A stretch of 40,462 nt of DNA from assembly GCA_032718475.1 (NCBI GenBank), contig JAUCBJ010007606.1, forward strand, positions 1 through 40,462, in the 5' to 3' direction. Of this stretch, positions 1 through 10,540 are shown piece by piece (position 1 is the stretch's first letter; each line of letters opens with the position of its first letter). A program made the position numbers and the translations under genes. The notes beneath the pieces are model-generated. The model searched no databases, had not been told where the DNA came from, and saw nothing but the letters and a program-made list of their open reading frames with translations. The DNA is from Nemertoderma westbladi. Lineage: Eukaryota > Xenacoelomorpha > Nemertodermatida > Nemertodermatidae.

Positions 1-308
1 ACATATATGTTAGATGGTCCACTTGGCACCGGGCAACGTTATTGTGAGGGCAGTTGTTTGTCTTCAGAAATATTCCGACAGAGGGTCTATAAATCCTTTC
101 TGACGATTTCTTAATTCTGGTCTATTTGTAATAAATATTATCAAATACGTAACGACGTACAGTATATTATGTATATCCTAAAGTAATTATCCTACGAATA
201 TAAAATATATCATGCACTATTAATATACAGTTAATATAATTCATGCTACCACAACACCACAATAATTATTATGTGGTATGAAACACCAGTCAGGTTTAAT
301 GGTTCCAT
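1..308. other. AT-rich sequence downstream of BEL pol; no gene seen
   Basis: No credible reading frame. On the minus strand this follows the stop codon of the BEL/Pao pol ORF, so it should be 3' untranslated sequence and perhaps the start of the 3' LTR. I see no clear polypurine tract and no match to the sequence at 9725-10540. An imperfect hairpin (ACCACA/TGTGGT arms around an AT-rich centre) lies at about 258-280. Confidence 0.4.
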
Positions 309-3300
309 CTAGCGCAGGAAGTAAGTCAAGCTGGTGGGCTTGACCTCCTGCCGACCATAATTTCCGGATTCTTCTCTGGCCATTTCAAGCAGGCATAATC
401 GACCTATTGGTCTGTTGAGGCGTTGTTGTACGTAATTGAGCTTGCCCTTTTCCTTTACTATTATGAGATCGACGGATCTGACGAGACCATCAGCGCTGGT
501 GTGTGTCTCAACTATGCGCGCTGTTTGCCAGTATTTGCGAGGTAAGTCCGGATCTACCACTAGGACCATATCACCTACCCTGGCATTGTCCTTCACCGCG
601 AACCATTTATTACGCAATTGGATGCTTGGAAGGTAGTATCTTTCAAAATGATTGGCGAATCTGCTTGACAGCAGTTGCACCATCTGCCATGTCTGTCGCA
701 GGTGCTCATCACCATCCTCCGGGAGTGAGAGTGGAAGCATGACAACCTTCTTCTTCATTAAGAAGTGTGCGGGGGTTAGAGCTTCTAAGGCCTTGGGGCT
801 GGATGAGATGGGCATAAGAGGTCTGTCATTTAGATAGGCTGAGACCTCTTCAAGTATGGTGCGTAATATCTCATCGGTGAGATAAGCTTTGCAGGGCAGG
901 ATGTGGTGGAACGCTACCTTCACACTACGGATCAGCCGTTCCCAACTTCCACCCCACCAAGGTGCATTCGCTGCATTGAATGTCCAGCTGGAGGCGGTGA
1001 CCTTTAATAGGTTATCTACTTGCTCCTGATTCCACTTGTCTATGCTTTTAGCTATCTCATTATTGGCTCCTATAAAGTTGGTGCCTTTGTCCGACTTCAT
1101 AGTATTACTAGTGCCAAATCTACCTATTTGTCTTCGCAGGCATAATATAAAGCAGTTCATGGAAATGTCATTTACCATATCTAAGTGCACAGCGCGGCAG
1201 GTCATGCATACAAAGATAACGCACCAACGTTTTACTATAGTTCTAGCGCGCTTGACTTCAATGGGTCCAAATAGATCCACACCTGTGTGGGTAAAGGGTG
1301 GTTCGTAGCAGCTCACACGTTCCTTAGGCAAAGAGGCTTCCATTTGAGTCATGGGTGCGCAATAAAGTTTCTTGCACGGAATGCAATGCCGTAGTACTTG
1401 GTTTAGAGCATTTCTGGGCTTAATGAGATAGTACCGTGTACGTATCTCACTCAGTATACGCTCCCTGCCCGCGTGGAACAAGTTACTGTGCACATCCTGG
1501 ATCATTTTGCGTTGTATGTTAGGATCCGAGATTAAGATTGGGAAAATTGTGTCGTGCGATAGTGGTGCATTTGTAAGTCTACCACCAACTCTGATTAACC
1601 CATCAATCATTGTGCTGGTATACTTATCATTGAACCGTAAGTTGGGGTTCTTAGACAGGTGTTCGTACTTGGTAGGGTCATCCTGGAGCTGAGCTAGCCT
1701 CAACAATTGTTTATTGGTATCATCGACCTCTTCAGCAGACAAGCTACTCAAGGGGGAGGATAACTTGGAGTATCTAAAGTGTACATATCTCTTTAAGATA
1801 CTGAGGGCGCGGCAAAGTTTGTGCCACGAGCTATAATGATCTAAGGCTTGAGTTATAAGTGGGGATAGGCCTGGAATTAAACTGGGAAGTTGTTCTGCAC
1901 TGATTAGCAGACTATCACCAGGACGCAGATCTTCCTGCACATGCATTGAAGTCATGTCCAAAGGTCTGAAAAGTTTCGATTTTGATGCTCGCACCTTGGG
2001 CTTAATAATCTCGGCGCCCTTCGCTTGCTGCCGTATTTCGGCAGGTGTTAGATTTGCTGGCCATTCATCTTCTGGTTTATGTAGAAAAGCTGGTCCTTCC
2101 AGCCAACATTTCGTATTGATAAGTTCCGTAGGTGTCGCGCCTCGCGATGCAATATCTGCAGGGTTAAGCACTCCCGGACAATGCCGCCATTGCTCAACCT
2201 CAGTGTTCTTTAGGATAATGGCAACACGGTTGGTCACAAAAACGCTGAACTGGCACACCGTGTTTGTTAGGTATTCTAGAACCAAAGCTGCATCAGTCCA
2301 GTACACTGTCTTAACTATATTGTAGTCCGTTTGTGCCAATATATTCTTAGCTATAATGGTACTATATAAAGCTGCTTTGAGTTCTGCGCGGGGAATGGTT
2401 AAGGAGTCCTTTGGCCTGGCAATAGGTCTAATTAGTGCTTTGGAAGCAGCCAATGCTACCTTTACTCCTTCAGGGGTTACTACCCTAAAGTAAGCCACCA
2501 CACCCATCCCCTTATCACTGGCGTCGCCGAATAGATGGAGTTGAAACTCGAAGGTAGGCAGGACATTCCCGAAATATGCTCGAGGCACTAAAAGGCCCTC
2601 CAAGTCAGGGAGTGACCGTTCCCATTTCCACCAGTCATCTAGCAGCTCTCCCTTCAGGGGGTCATCCCAACTGTCGTTTTCCTTCCACATTCTCTGAACA
2701 AGGTCTCTAGCTATGAGTATGATGGGGCTAATGAATCCTAGGGGGTCAAAATATGTACTAAGTATGCTTAAACATATACGTTTGGTTCTAACTAGATCAT
2801 CACGCAACTTAACCTTAAAAAACATATTGTCGGTCTCAGTGCTCCAACAAAGACCTAGGGTCTTTGTTTCCGGCAGGTCGTCCTTATTCAAGTCTAATTC
2901 AGTGTCACCCCGTTCGGAGGGTTCAATTGCCTTTAAGAATTCTCTTGAATTGCTCGCGAACTTGGTTAACCTGAAACCTCCTAGTTTAAGACAATCTATG
3001 GTAGAAAGTGCTACATTTATAGCTTCTTCTACTGATGGGGCTGACTTCAAATTGTCATCCATGTATATGTCCCGTTTGATATTATTAATAACTGACACTG
3101 GAAATTCATCTCTGTGGTCATCTGCAGTCCGGTGCAAGACTGAACAAGAGTTTGAAGGACTAGAGATAATTCCGAAGGCTTGTATGGTCATTCTATATTC
3201 TACGGGTGTCACTTTAAGATCACCCTCAGGCCACCACAAGAAACGCATGCTATCTCTATCTTCGCTCAAGGCCTTGACCTGCAAAAACATTCCTTCAATA

Positions 3301-5711
3301 TCAGAAGCAAAGGCTACCTCATACTGTCTCATACGCATTAAGATCCCCGGTAGAGACTGTAACAAGTTAGGCCCTGGCAATAGCTCAGAATTTAAAGACT
3401 GCCCTTTATAATGTGCCGATCCATCGAATACGACACGGATTTTTCCGGGTTTGTCTTCCCGCTCCACATAGTGATGGGTCAAGTAATAAGTTTTTTCACT
3501 CGGGGCCGAGTCAAGGGGAACTAATTCGGCATACCCTTTACCTATGAATTTAGCCATCTGTTCTTTGTACAATTTACAGGCTGGGGGGTTAGATGTTAAA
3601 CGTCGTTGGAGTTGCAAAATACGTTTTTCAGCTAGCGGTCTGTTGTTGAACAGCTTAGGCTGTGGTGCACGCCAAAGCAAACCTACCTCGTATTTACCTT
3701 CCAAGGGCAAAAAACGTGTGGTAGTTCTCTGTATCTGTTTTGCACGCTCTTCTTCTACTGATGGTGCTCTGTCATTGAAATTATGCTCTAAGGTTTCCTG
3801 TTGCATCCATGCTGCTGTGTATTCTTCTAGGTGAACACGGCGTCTAGCTTCCTCCAATTCCAGGAGCTCCTGCTGATGCTCAGCACGAGTATCAAGTAGG
3901 AGGTGGTATAGCTTATATTGGGTGTCCCAAAGATCGCTGTCACTGATTAAGTTAGTGGCTTCAGAAGTATCAAGTCGTGCAGAGAATGTATCATTATCTG
4001 ATGACATGTCAGACTCACTCTCGCTGTCTATATCTAACCTTCCATCAATGGTCATACAAGTTTGCTCTATTTCTATGTCACTGGCCACTGGGTGTGTCTG
4101 TTCACTGGTGATGTACTTTGTTCCAAGACGTTCTTTTAATGTCTTGTTAGATGGGCCAGTACAGAACCAACCCACGCGAGTCCTTCCTGCATAAGCAGAC
4201 AAAGGTTTTGGGTACTCGGGTCTCTTTTCTAGGACTTCTAATGCCTCAGGGACGTTTTGCCCTACCAGCAACTGTACACCTGGGTAATCGGGGGGGAATC
4301 TTGGGATATTATGTTCCCTAGTGAAGTTATCTTCATCCCAGTTATATTCCTTAGCCTGGCTTCGTGCGAAATTTTTAATGGCTACCATTTTTACATTTTT
4401 GACACTGTCTACACCCTGTGTATCCTGCGGGGCAGATAGAGAGCCCTTATAGTACACTGTTTCTACAGTAGACTGCCACTTCTGCATGATACCCGAGAGG
4501 TTCAATTTCATTTTGTGACTTTCGCTTTCATGGAATATGGTGTCTGCCAAATCCTTATCTATGAAGGTACCGGTGCTACCAGTATCCATTAAGGCATTGA
4601 CCACTACACTACAATTTCCTGCATGAAGACGCACCTGCAATAGTGGAAATTCACGGACACCCCTTATTTCCATGCGTCCTATTGGACTTGGAAGATGATT
4701 TGCTCTAAAACAACTTTCCATGATGGGGTCCTCAGGGTCTTCATATGTGAGTGCTTCATACACATCTATATTATTGCAGCACTCATCGTCATCAGAAAAT
4801 TCTCCAGGAAAAAACTTATCTGGCTCCTCATCTGTGTCCCTTATGTCCTGCTCTACAAAGTGTACACGTTGGTCGGTTTCCCCATTGGGGTCACGTTCTT
4901 GATGTAAAAGTGAGTGATGGGGACCTTGACAAATATTACAAGAGTTGGTATTTACTAGACTACATTTTCTTCTGAGATGCCCCGGTTTAAGGCAGAGAAA
5001 ACAGGAAAGCAAGTCCATGGCCGTTTGCCTGCGTTCCTTGAGGGTTTTCTTCAAGAACATTGGACAGCGCGATAAGGGGTGTATTTCGAGTTTACACAGA
5101 GGACACTTATATGCCATTGGGGTTATGGTGTTGTTAACCTTAGTCTTCCGGTCCTCCAGATCGTTATTTCTAGGCTTTAAATTTGGTTTAGAATAAGTCT
5201 CGCCCCTTTCTGTATGTTTTAGATTTTGAACTGGCTTCTCAATGCTATGTTGTTTTTTACCTTTGTTATAATTGGGTTTGCTCAGGTAAACGTTCCCATA
5301 ACCATCTTCTTCTGGCTCACTGTTAGAGAGAAGCTCTTCAAAATTGGTCCGGTAGGCATATCGTTTTTTAATAGTAGCCTTCTCCGTTTTGGACTCTGAA
5401 CGATTGGCTCCCTTTTCGCGGTCGAGGGTCTTGAGATAAGTTTTTACTTCATCATCTAGAAATCCCCTGAAAGTATTCATATCTGGGGATGACCCATTTC
5501 TTTTATTATACACCATAGTTAATCTATCCCATCTGGTCCCAATGGAACCCTTTGGTAAAGCACTGGAAACCATCTGTACTGTCATAGCAGTGTCATAAAC
5601 TTCACTTCGATTAAGCCAATCAAGCTGCCTACAGATTTCCTCGACATCGTCTCTAAATTCAATTATGGCATTTTGAGAGACTCTGCCTTTGGAGGTGAGT
5701 CTCTCATACAT
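309..5711 (-). CDS. pol: BEL/Pao Pol polyprotein (PR-RT-RNase H-IN)
   Basis: An 1800-aa open frame encoding the enzymes for reverse transcription and integration of a BEL/Pao retrotransposon. Approximate order: end of a DUF1759-like Gag segment (1-60); Cys/His zinc knuckles starting CPLCK and ending in an HHSLLH motif (200-270); aspartic protease with LMDTGST near 375; reverse transcriptase with YMDD near 882; RNase H with HLFGDAS near 1060; integrase zinc-binding H/C region (1400-1445); integrase core with acidic residues in GVDLFGP (about 1478), KSDKGTNF (about 1538) and GSWERL (about 1590); and a DUF5641-type C-terminal domain (about 1695-1785). The catalytic residues look intact. The ATG at 5711 is only the first Met after the frame change. 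The frame is open further upstream and overlaps the end of the Gag-like ORF, so translation probably does not begin here. Confidence 0.95.
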   Translation of the reverse strand: MYERLTSKGRVSQNAIIEFRDDVEEICRQLDWLNRSEVYDTAMTVQMVSSALPKGSIGTRWDRLTMVYNKRNGSSPDMNTFRGFLDDEVKTYLKTLDREKGANRSESKTEKATIKKRYAYRTNFEELLSNSEPEEDGYGNVYLSKPNYNKGKKQHSIEKPVQNLKHTERGETYSKPNLKPRNNDLEDRKTKVNNTITPMAYKCPLCKLEIHPLSRCPMFLKKTLKERRQTAMDLLSCFLCLKPGHLRRKCSLVNTNSCNICQGPHHSLLHQERDPNGETDQRVHFVEQDIRDTDEEPDKFFPGEFSDDDECCNNIDVYEALTYEDPEDPIMESCFRANHLPSPIGRMEIRGVREFPLLQVRLHAGNCSVVVNALMDTGSTGTFIDKDLADTIFHESESHKMKLNLSGIMQKWQSTVETVYYKGSLSAPQDTQGVDSVKNVKMVAIKNFARSQAKEYNWDEDNFTREHNIPRFPPDYPGVQLLVGQNVPEALEVLEKRPEYPKPLSAYAGRTRVGWFCTGPSNKTLKERLGTKYITSEQTHPVASDIEIEQTCMTIDGRLDIDSESESDMSSDNDTFSARLDTSEATNLISDSDLWDTQYKLYHLLLDTRAEHQQELLELEEARRRVHLEEYTAAWMQQETLEHNFNDRAPSVEEERAKQIQRTTTRFLPLEGKYEVGLLWRAPQPKLFNNRPLAEKRILQLQRRLTSNPPACKLYKEQMAKFIGKGYAELVPLDSAPSEKTYYLTHHYVEREDKPGKIRVVFDGSAHYKGQSLNSELLPGPNLLQSLPGILMRMRQYEVAFASDIEGMFLQVKALSEDRDSMRFLWWPEGDLKVTPVEYRMTIQAFGIISSPSNSCSVLHRTADDHRDEFPVSVINNIKRDIYMDDNLKSAPSVEEAINVALSTIDCLKLGGFRLTKFASNSREFLKAIEPSERGDTELDLNKDDLPETKTLGLCWSTETDNMFFKVKLRDDLVRTKRICLSILSTYFDPLGFISPIILIARDLVQRMWKENDSWDDPLKGELLDDWWKWERSLPDLEGLLVPRAYFGNVLPTFEFQLHLFGDASDKGMGVVAYFRVVTPEGVKVALAASKALIRPIARPKDSLTIPRAELKAALYSTIIAKNILAQTDYNIVKTVYWTDAALVLEYLTNTVCQFSVFVTNRVAIILKNTEVEQWRHCPGVLNPADIASRGATPTELINTKCWLEGPAFLHKPEDEWPANLTPAEIRQQAKGAEIIKPKVRASKSKLFRPLDMTSMHVQEDLRPGDSLLISAEQLPSLIPGLSPLITQALDHYSSWHKLCRALSILKRYVHFRYSKLSSPLSSLSAEEVDDTNKQLLRLAQLQDDPTKYEHLSKNPNLRFNDKYTSTMIDGLIRVGGRLTNAPLSHDTIFPILISDPNIQRKMIQDVHSNLFHAGRERILSEIRTRYYLIKPRNALNQVLRHCIPCKKLYCAPMTQMEASLPKERVSCYEPPFTHTGVDLFGPIEVKRARTIVKRWCVIFVCMTCRAVHLDMVNDISMNCFILCLRRQIGRFGTSNTMKSDKGTNFIGANNEIAKSIDKWNQEQVDNLLKVTASSWTFNAANAPWWGGSWERLIRSVKVAFHHILPCKAYLTDEILRTILEEVSAYLNDRPLMPISSSPKALEALTPAHFLMKKKVVMLPLSLPEDGDEHLRQTWQMVQLLSSRFANHFERYYLPSIQLRNKWFAVKDNARVGDMVLVVDPDLPRKYWQTARIVETHTSADGLVRSVDLIIVKEKGKLNYVQQRLNRPIGRLCLLEMAREESGNYGRQEVKPTSLTYFLR

Positions 5712-5719
5712 GCATCGTG

Positions 5720-8700
5720 CTAAGCTGTCCTCATTGCCGTAACGATATTTACACCATCCGCATGTCCAACATATCTAGCCGCCATATGCTTAGGGGAACC
5801 TTCGAGGCAATTGATTAAGAATCTTAATTTCTCGCTATTACTTAATGGCGAGTCTAGAATATTGTTCTTACAAAATTCGGTAAAGGATAGCCATTTTAAT
5901 TCATCTCCATCAAATTTCATTATTTGACCTGTTGAAACACACTGTCGGGCTTCAGTACGAGCCATATGTTTTGATAGGTCTGCCTGGATGACTGATGAAT
6001 TAAATAGGATGTCTGTCAATGGTGAATTGTTGTTGTCCTGATATGTGGTATTTTCTGCCTGAATACCATTCACATCCGACGCTCGTTTTAGGATCCGCAT
6101 CCCTCGAGCATTGTTTGGTGAATCTGTTTGCTTATTAGCTGTTGCCACAGTATCCTGTAAAATAACCAGTTGTTGCTGTAGGTCTTCATTTTCCTTCAAT
6201 ATGGAGTTCAATTGTTCCTTACACTCCTTCAATTGGCCTTCAGCTGGCTCCTGGCCAGGATGCAGCTTGTAATTTCTTCTGTCTGGAAATGGTGCATTGG
6301 TAAAATTGTCAGGTGTGCTATCATCTGGAAATGATGCGGCATTAACTCTGGTATAGCGTGAGTCACCCTGTGGCGAGACACATCGTCCGTGAGTATCTTG
6401 TGCGAATCTAACTTCCGGGTGAGGGAGGGGTGTCACATTATTATATAGTGGGACAAACGTCCGCCTTCCAGGCGATAACGGCGTTGCCTCATTCCAGTCC
6501 CGATATCCTGTTACCGGCGCTATTGCGGTTTTTATAGCGGGGCCAGTGGGAGACAGCCTATCATCTGGATTGGTGTAATATGGGCGGTTATGATATGGTT
6601 TGTAATATGAGTCAACTTCAGTTGTCACTGGGAAACCTATGTGGTGTTCAATAACTGGCATGTCCCTTAAGGGTATATTTTCTGTATGGACTTGATCCAC
6701 CCTTGAAGTAATGGGGGGAATATATTTCGAGGTGGTTGGGGGGTGAGGTTCCCTTTCCAAACGAGTTATTGGTGAGACTCCACTACCAAAAGAAATTCTT
6801 CCTTCTCTAGATTGTGCTACTGTACTAGATAAGTAACCATGGTCCCGTGGCCGGGAGTATGTCATTGATGGGATGGCTTGGGTAACTTGAACAGGACATT
6901 GCATGTTTGTGGTTTTAACATTTGGGTTTATAGTGTGAGATAAGTTACTGCTGGTAATTGGAGAGGTTACTGCCGTGGTCTTCGGCAGGCCATCAGATTT
7001 ATGCGTTTCTACTACTGAGTCAATGAACTCGGGTGAAGCACCACTATCGCTTGGTTTAACAGTGAAGACGCTGTGTGTAGAAGAGGGTGGTGGGTGCTCC
7101 CCATTCGACATTTTATCTACTGTCACATTCTCGTGTATTGTTAGAGCCTTAGGCTCATTCGGCTCTACTACCTCTGGCAATTTTTCCAGGGAATGCTTAG
7201 GAGCAGCGCCAGTGTGGAAACTATCAACCATGCTGGCATAATCACCAGAGATCACATTTCGATCTCGAGGAGGGAGGTCTGGTAAAACTACTCGGGTGGC
7301 TCGCCTGCGTTTACTCTTGGAGCTCCTCACACTTCCACCTGCATCCGTGGAAATGCTCTCATCGGATGAAGTAAAAGTATCCTTAAAGGACTTATCACAT
7401 CCTTGTTGTACGCTAGCCCTTTCCTTGCGGTGTTGTTCGTCTTGCTTTAGTAGGGCTAGCTTCTGCTTTATAGCTAGTTCCTTCTCCACGAAAGCTGTAA
7501 GTTGAGCTTCCTGTTTGGCGAGTTGTGCTTTCTCTTTAGCAGACTGTAGTTTTCTCATAGTATCATCTAATTCTGCCCTTTTTTTATTTGCTGCTAATTG
7601 TAGTTCTAATTCTAGAATTTCCCGCTTGGCGGCGTGTTGAACTTTTCGTTCTTGTAGGAAGCACTCTGCGTCTATAGTATCAAGGACATCTCTGGTTTCC
7701 TTACTGGAAGGTGCTAAGCCTTTAAGACGCGTCCTCAACTCTGTTTCTCCAACTGTCTTGATATAAGAACCCAAATACCTTGATATGGCATCCATACCAT
7801 CGCTGAGTTGAGATTCTTCCGAGTCTAAATCGGAATTATTAGCAGCCTCCTTCCCAGAGCAAGCTATGTCTTCACCAGGAGGTAATACCGGCCCATGTAA
7901 TGACTCAAGAGCTAAGGCTTTCCTTGCTATTACTGCCGTTTCTGTCAGTTGGCGAGTCAGCATGGATGAGAGTTTACTGTCATTATATCTAGATGCCATC
8001 TCATGAAAGGCAGATAGTATAAGCCGTATCCTACAAATGATTTCCTTTACCTCAAGATACTTAGCTGGGTTTGTCTTAGGGTCGGGTTGCTCAAGTTTTA
8101 ATTTATGGGTCACCATTTCTATATGATGCTCAAATTTGCTTACATGTATGCTTGCCTCGGTAACCAATTGCTCAATATTGGTAACGCCCCGAGGTACCTT
8201 TAACCTATATAGTTCATCCCAAGGTAGCTCATTAAATCTGAAGAACTTATCTAGGGCTGGCTGGTTATAGTATAAGTTGACCAGGTAATGTAGTTCGTCG
8301 GTGTATATGTCCTGTTCAATGGCTAATATACCCTCTTCAACCTTGTGCCGGTAGCTGTCTATCTCCTCTAACAGGAAAGCTAGTCTGACTTGAGGAGTAG
8401 ACAAGAGAGGCTCGTTAAAACTGAGCTGCTGACTTGCACTAGCTAGTAAAGTCGGAACTTCCTCGCTACTTGTTTGGGAGTGAGTAAACATGATTGGGGA
8501 AGTATCTGCCAATAACGGCTGACCCTGACCTTGACCAATGCCGTCTTCAAGGTTAATAAGGTTCAGATGGGTGCTGGGTTCACTTACCATTGTACCAGTT
8601 GTCGGGCATGTAAGTGGCCGGGCGATTGGTGACCTATCTCCATCCATTGGTTTGTCAGAAAGGTTCTGGCCAAGTCTAGCTTCTTCCGCCTCCCTGGAGA

Positions 8701-8851
8701 CCTGCCTGGTTCGTATTCTTGAACGCTCCCAAATTTTCTTACTGCGAACTGGTTGAGCTATCATAGGCATAGTGTGAGGTGGTATGAGCCCCGCAGGGTT
8801 CAGTGTGAGGGGTTCTGACTTTCGACTCAAATCGCTATCAGTGGTTGACAT
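5720..8851 (-). CDS. gag: BEL/Pao Gag-like protein with long coiled-coil N-terminus
   Basis: A 1043-aa open frame directly upstream of the BEL pol ORF. The last 70 residues (from about 975, FDGDELKWLSFTEF onward) match the start of the DUF1759 Gag domain of BEL/Pao elements; the rest of that domain continues in the pol frame. Before it come a predicted helical region (about 150-330), a Lys/Glu/Ala/Gln-rich coiled coil (about 395-480), a long Pro/Ser/Thr-rich, probably disordered region (500-860) and a second short coiled coil (about 870-905). About 970 residues ahead of DUF1759 is unusually long for this superfamily. The ORF ends at TAG 5722-5720 in a different frame from pol. It presumably forms the particle; that is family knowledge, not something the sequence shows. 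Confidence 0.85.
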   Translation of the reverse strand: MSTTDSDLSRKSEPLTLNPAGLIPPHTMPMIAQPVRSKKIWERSRIRTRQVSREAEEARLGQNLSDKPMDGDRSPIARPLTCPTTGTMVSEPSTHLNLINLEDGIGQGQGQPLLADTSPIMFTHSQTSSEEVPTLLASASQQLSFNEPLLSTPQVRLAFLLEEIDSYRHKVEEGILAIEQDIYTDELHYLVNLYYNQPALDKFFRFNELPWDELYRLKVPRGVTNIEQLVTEASIHVSKFEHHIEMVTHKLKLEQPDPKTNPAKYLEVKEIICRIRLILSAFHEMASRYNDSKLSSMLTRQLTETAVIARKALALESLHGPVLPPGEDIACSGKEAANNSDLDSEESQLSDGMDAISRYLGSYIKTVGETELRTRLKGLAPSSKETRDVLDTIDAECFLQERKVQHAAKREILELELQLAANKKRAELDDTMRKLQSAKEKAQLAKQEAQLTAFVEKELAIKQKLALLKQDEQHRKERASVQQGCDKSFKDTFTSSDESISTDAGGSVRSSKSKRRRATRVVLPDLPPRDRNVISGDYASMVDSFHTGAAPKHSLEKLPEVVEPNEPKALTIHENVTVDKMSNGEHPPPSSTHSVFTVKPSDSGASPEFIDSVVETHKSDGLPKTTAVTSPITSSNLSHTINPNVKTTNMQCPVQVTQAIPSMTYSRPRDHGYLSSTVAQSREGRISFGSGVSPITRLEREPHPPTTSKYIPPITSRVDQVHTENIPLRDMPVIEHHIGFPVTTEVDSYYKPYHNRPYYTNPDDRLSPTGPAIKTAIAPVTGYRDWNEATPLSPGRRTFVPLYNNVTPLPHPEVRFAQDTHGRCVSPQGDSRYTRVNAASFPDDSTPDNFTNAPFPDRRNYKLHPGQEPAEGQLKECKEQLNSILKENEDLQQQLVILQDTVATANKQTDSPNNARGMRILKRASDVNGIQAENTTYQDNNNSPLTDILFNSSVIQADLSKHMARTEARQCVSTGQIMKFDGDELKWLSFTEFCKNNILDSPLSNSEKLRFLINCLEGSPKHMAARYVGHADGVNIVTAMRTA

Positions 8852-9710
8852 GTTTTAATTGTATAATTTTGAAATTCGAAGTTTTATTGCAAAGCTAAGT
8901 GTTATTTTATTCCACACAGGTTAGAAATTGCCAAAAACTTCTTGTAACTTCAAATATTATGAACACCACCTCAGATCCCTCCTAAAGGATTCCAACGCCT
9001 TGGAGGGGGGAACTGGTTAGCAAAGAAAACAAATCAGTCATATCCCAGAAAAACCTTTACAGTAGGTTTCAGAGTATTTTAGCGTATGGGGGAAAAACTG
9101 GGTTGCGGGGCGAAGGGCCAGTTACATCCCACAGAAGCTTTTATAGCCTCGATTTACAAGTCGCTCAGATAGACGAGGCCTTACTCCGTGCAAGTTTGTA
9201 GGTTTTACACACGAAGAGTAACAGGGTACTTCAACCTTATCAATAAGGCGTCAACAAAGTAGTACTTGGCCCGTAATATAAAGTAAAACGATCAATCAGA
9301 AAACTACGTAGTTTCAGTCCTACACGTATTAATTCCAGTTTATTCACGAACAAAATCACTAACGTAGGTAAGAACGTCCGAGCGTGCACTCTCATAGAAC
9401 CTACCTTAAGCTAGTTGGTTGTTTGATGTTGCAAAGTACCGTACTTTATTTCATCAAAGTAACAAGAGAACGACTATTACTGTCGAGGCATTTAAGACAA
9501 GATTAATTTTACAGTTCTCAATGGTAATATAAAGTTCGATCGCGTAACCCAATTTCGAAGTTCAAACACCGCACTAGACCTAGTCAGTCGTAAAGTACTA
9601 ATTGCCTCGGTGTACCCACGAATCCGTGGGAGCACTTATACAACGGATCGTTACTTTGATACAATAGGTGGGACGTAAAGTACAGTAGATATTGATGGCT
9701 GTAAACTGAA
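8852..9710. other. BEL 5' leader region or unrelated spacer; no gene seen
   Basis: This is 0.86 kb upstream (minus sense) of the BEL Gag-like start codon, with no convincing ORF. It holds a short hairpin (CCCACG/CGTGGG) near 9615-9630. If the LTR-like terminus at 9725 is the inner end of the BEL 5' LTR, this is its untranslated leader. I could not recognise a tRNA primer-binding site. Confidence 0.35.
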
Positions 9711-10540
9711 ATTAGGGGGGGATATGTTGTAATATACGTGTAGACAGTTCCGTTTCACTACGTTGTATGCAAGTATTCGTAATTATGACTTATTATGAAT
9801 TAATAATGAAACATTTGTGAAAGGTCTAGGTATAGGGTAAGTATACTTATTACTCGTACTATTGAATCGATATTGCTATACATTGATCTTAAATACATTT
9901 GTTATGAATGCTTGTGTTCGTGTTGGTAAATAATATTACAGTGTTGGATGTCATACACACTCAATACGTTTGAACCGTTGTCGCCTGTAGGGCAATACTC
10001 GAAGTTAGCAACTCACCTATTATGGTGGTAAATAAAACGAGATGTTTCCTTTAAACAATGTTAATACATAATGAGCAACAACGATAATAACAACAATAAT
10101 AACAATAAATCAATGTTAACTATGTAAGTATGTAAGATAAGCATGTAAAAGGGTAAGTAAGTGAAAGTAAGTGAAAGTAAGTGAAAAGTAAGGTAATAGT
10201 CTAGACCTCTTAGATCTTATGAGGTCTATTTACGGGGTTTGAGGGTAATAATATGAAGGTTACGCCTACAAAATGAACTAAATCTAAACTATAAATACAA
10301 TTGTCACAGAAGGACGGCCACTGGTAGTAGTAGCCAATGAGGACCCACAAACACGAAAGCAACACTACTCGCTATCTGTACGCTGAGTGCAGACTTTCTG
10401 AGCCGACCAATAGGAGAAATAGGCAGACTAAATACAAATATCAGATTTACCAGCACGAATAAGTAGTGGGGCTAGCCGTGTATCTGAATAGCTATATTGC
10501 TGTACACAACACATATTATACAGTAACACTAGCGTTACAT
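9711..10540. repeat. Possible LTR with adjoining purine/G tract
   Basis: At 9711-9722 there is an ATTAGGGGGGGA tract, and two bases further begins TGTTGTAATATACG (from 9725), which looks like a retroelement LTR terminus. A candidate opposite end is AGCGTTACA near 10540, giving terminal TGT...ACA. A purine tract just left of TG fits a plus-strand 3' LTR. The same interval could instead be the minus-strand BEL 5' LTR, whose 3' end would then fall at 9725. No second copy in the window and no target duplication supports either reading. A short (A)AGTAAGTG tandem repeat lies at about 10150-10190. Confidence 0.35.

Larger units (their letters stand above)
309..8851 (-). mobile_element. BEL/Pao LTR retrotransposon, coding part
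   Basis: Two adjacent minus-strand ORFs form a BEL/Pao element. The upstream ORF (8851-5720) is Gag-like. The downstream ORF (5711-309) carries zinc knuckles, aspartic protease, reverse transcriptase, RNase H, integrase and the C-terminal DUF5641-type domain typical of this superfamily. The boundaries given are those of the coding region only. The 3' LTR is not visible and probably lies left of the window. The 5' leader/LTR may lie between 8852 and about 10540. Both ORFs are long and free of stops, so the insertion is not ancient, but the frames do not match at the junction. Confidence 0.9.

Noticed and set aside
1-308. 3' LTR of the BEL element
   Set aside because: I could find no matching copy at 8852-10540, no polypurine tract and no CA terminus at a sensible position.
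2713-3411. 232-codon plus-strand ORF within BEL pol
   Set aside because: It is a shadow of the minus-strand reverse-transcriptase frame and lacks any domain.
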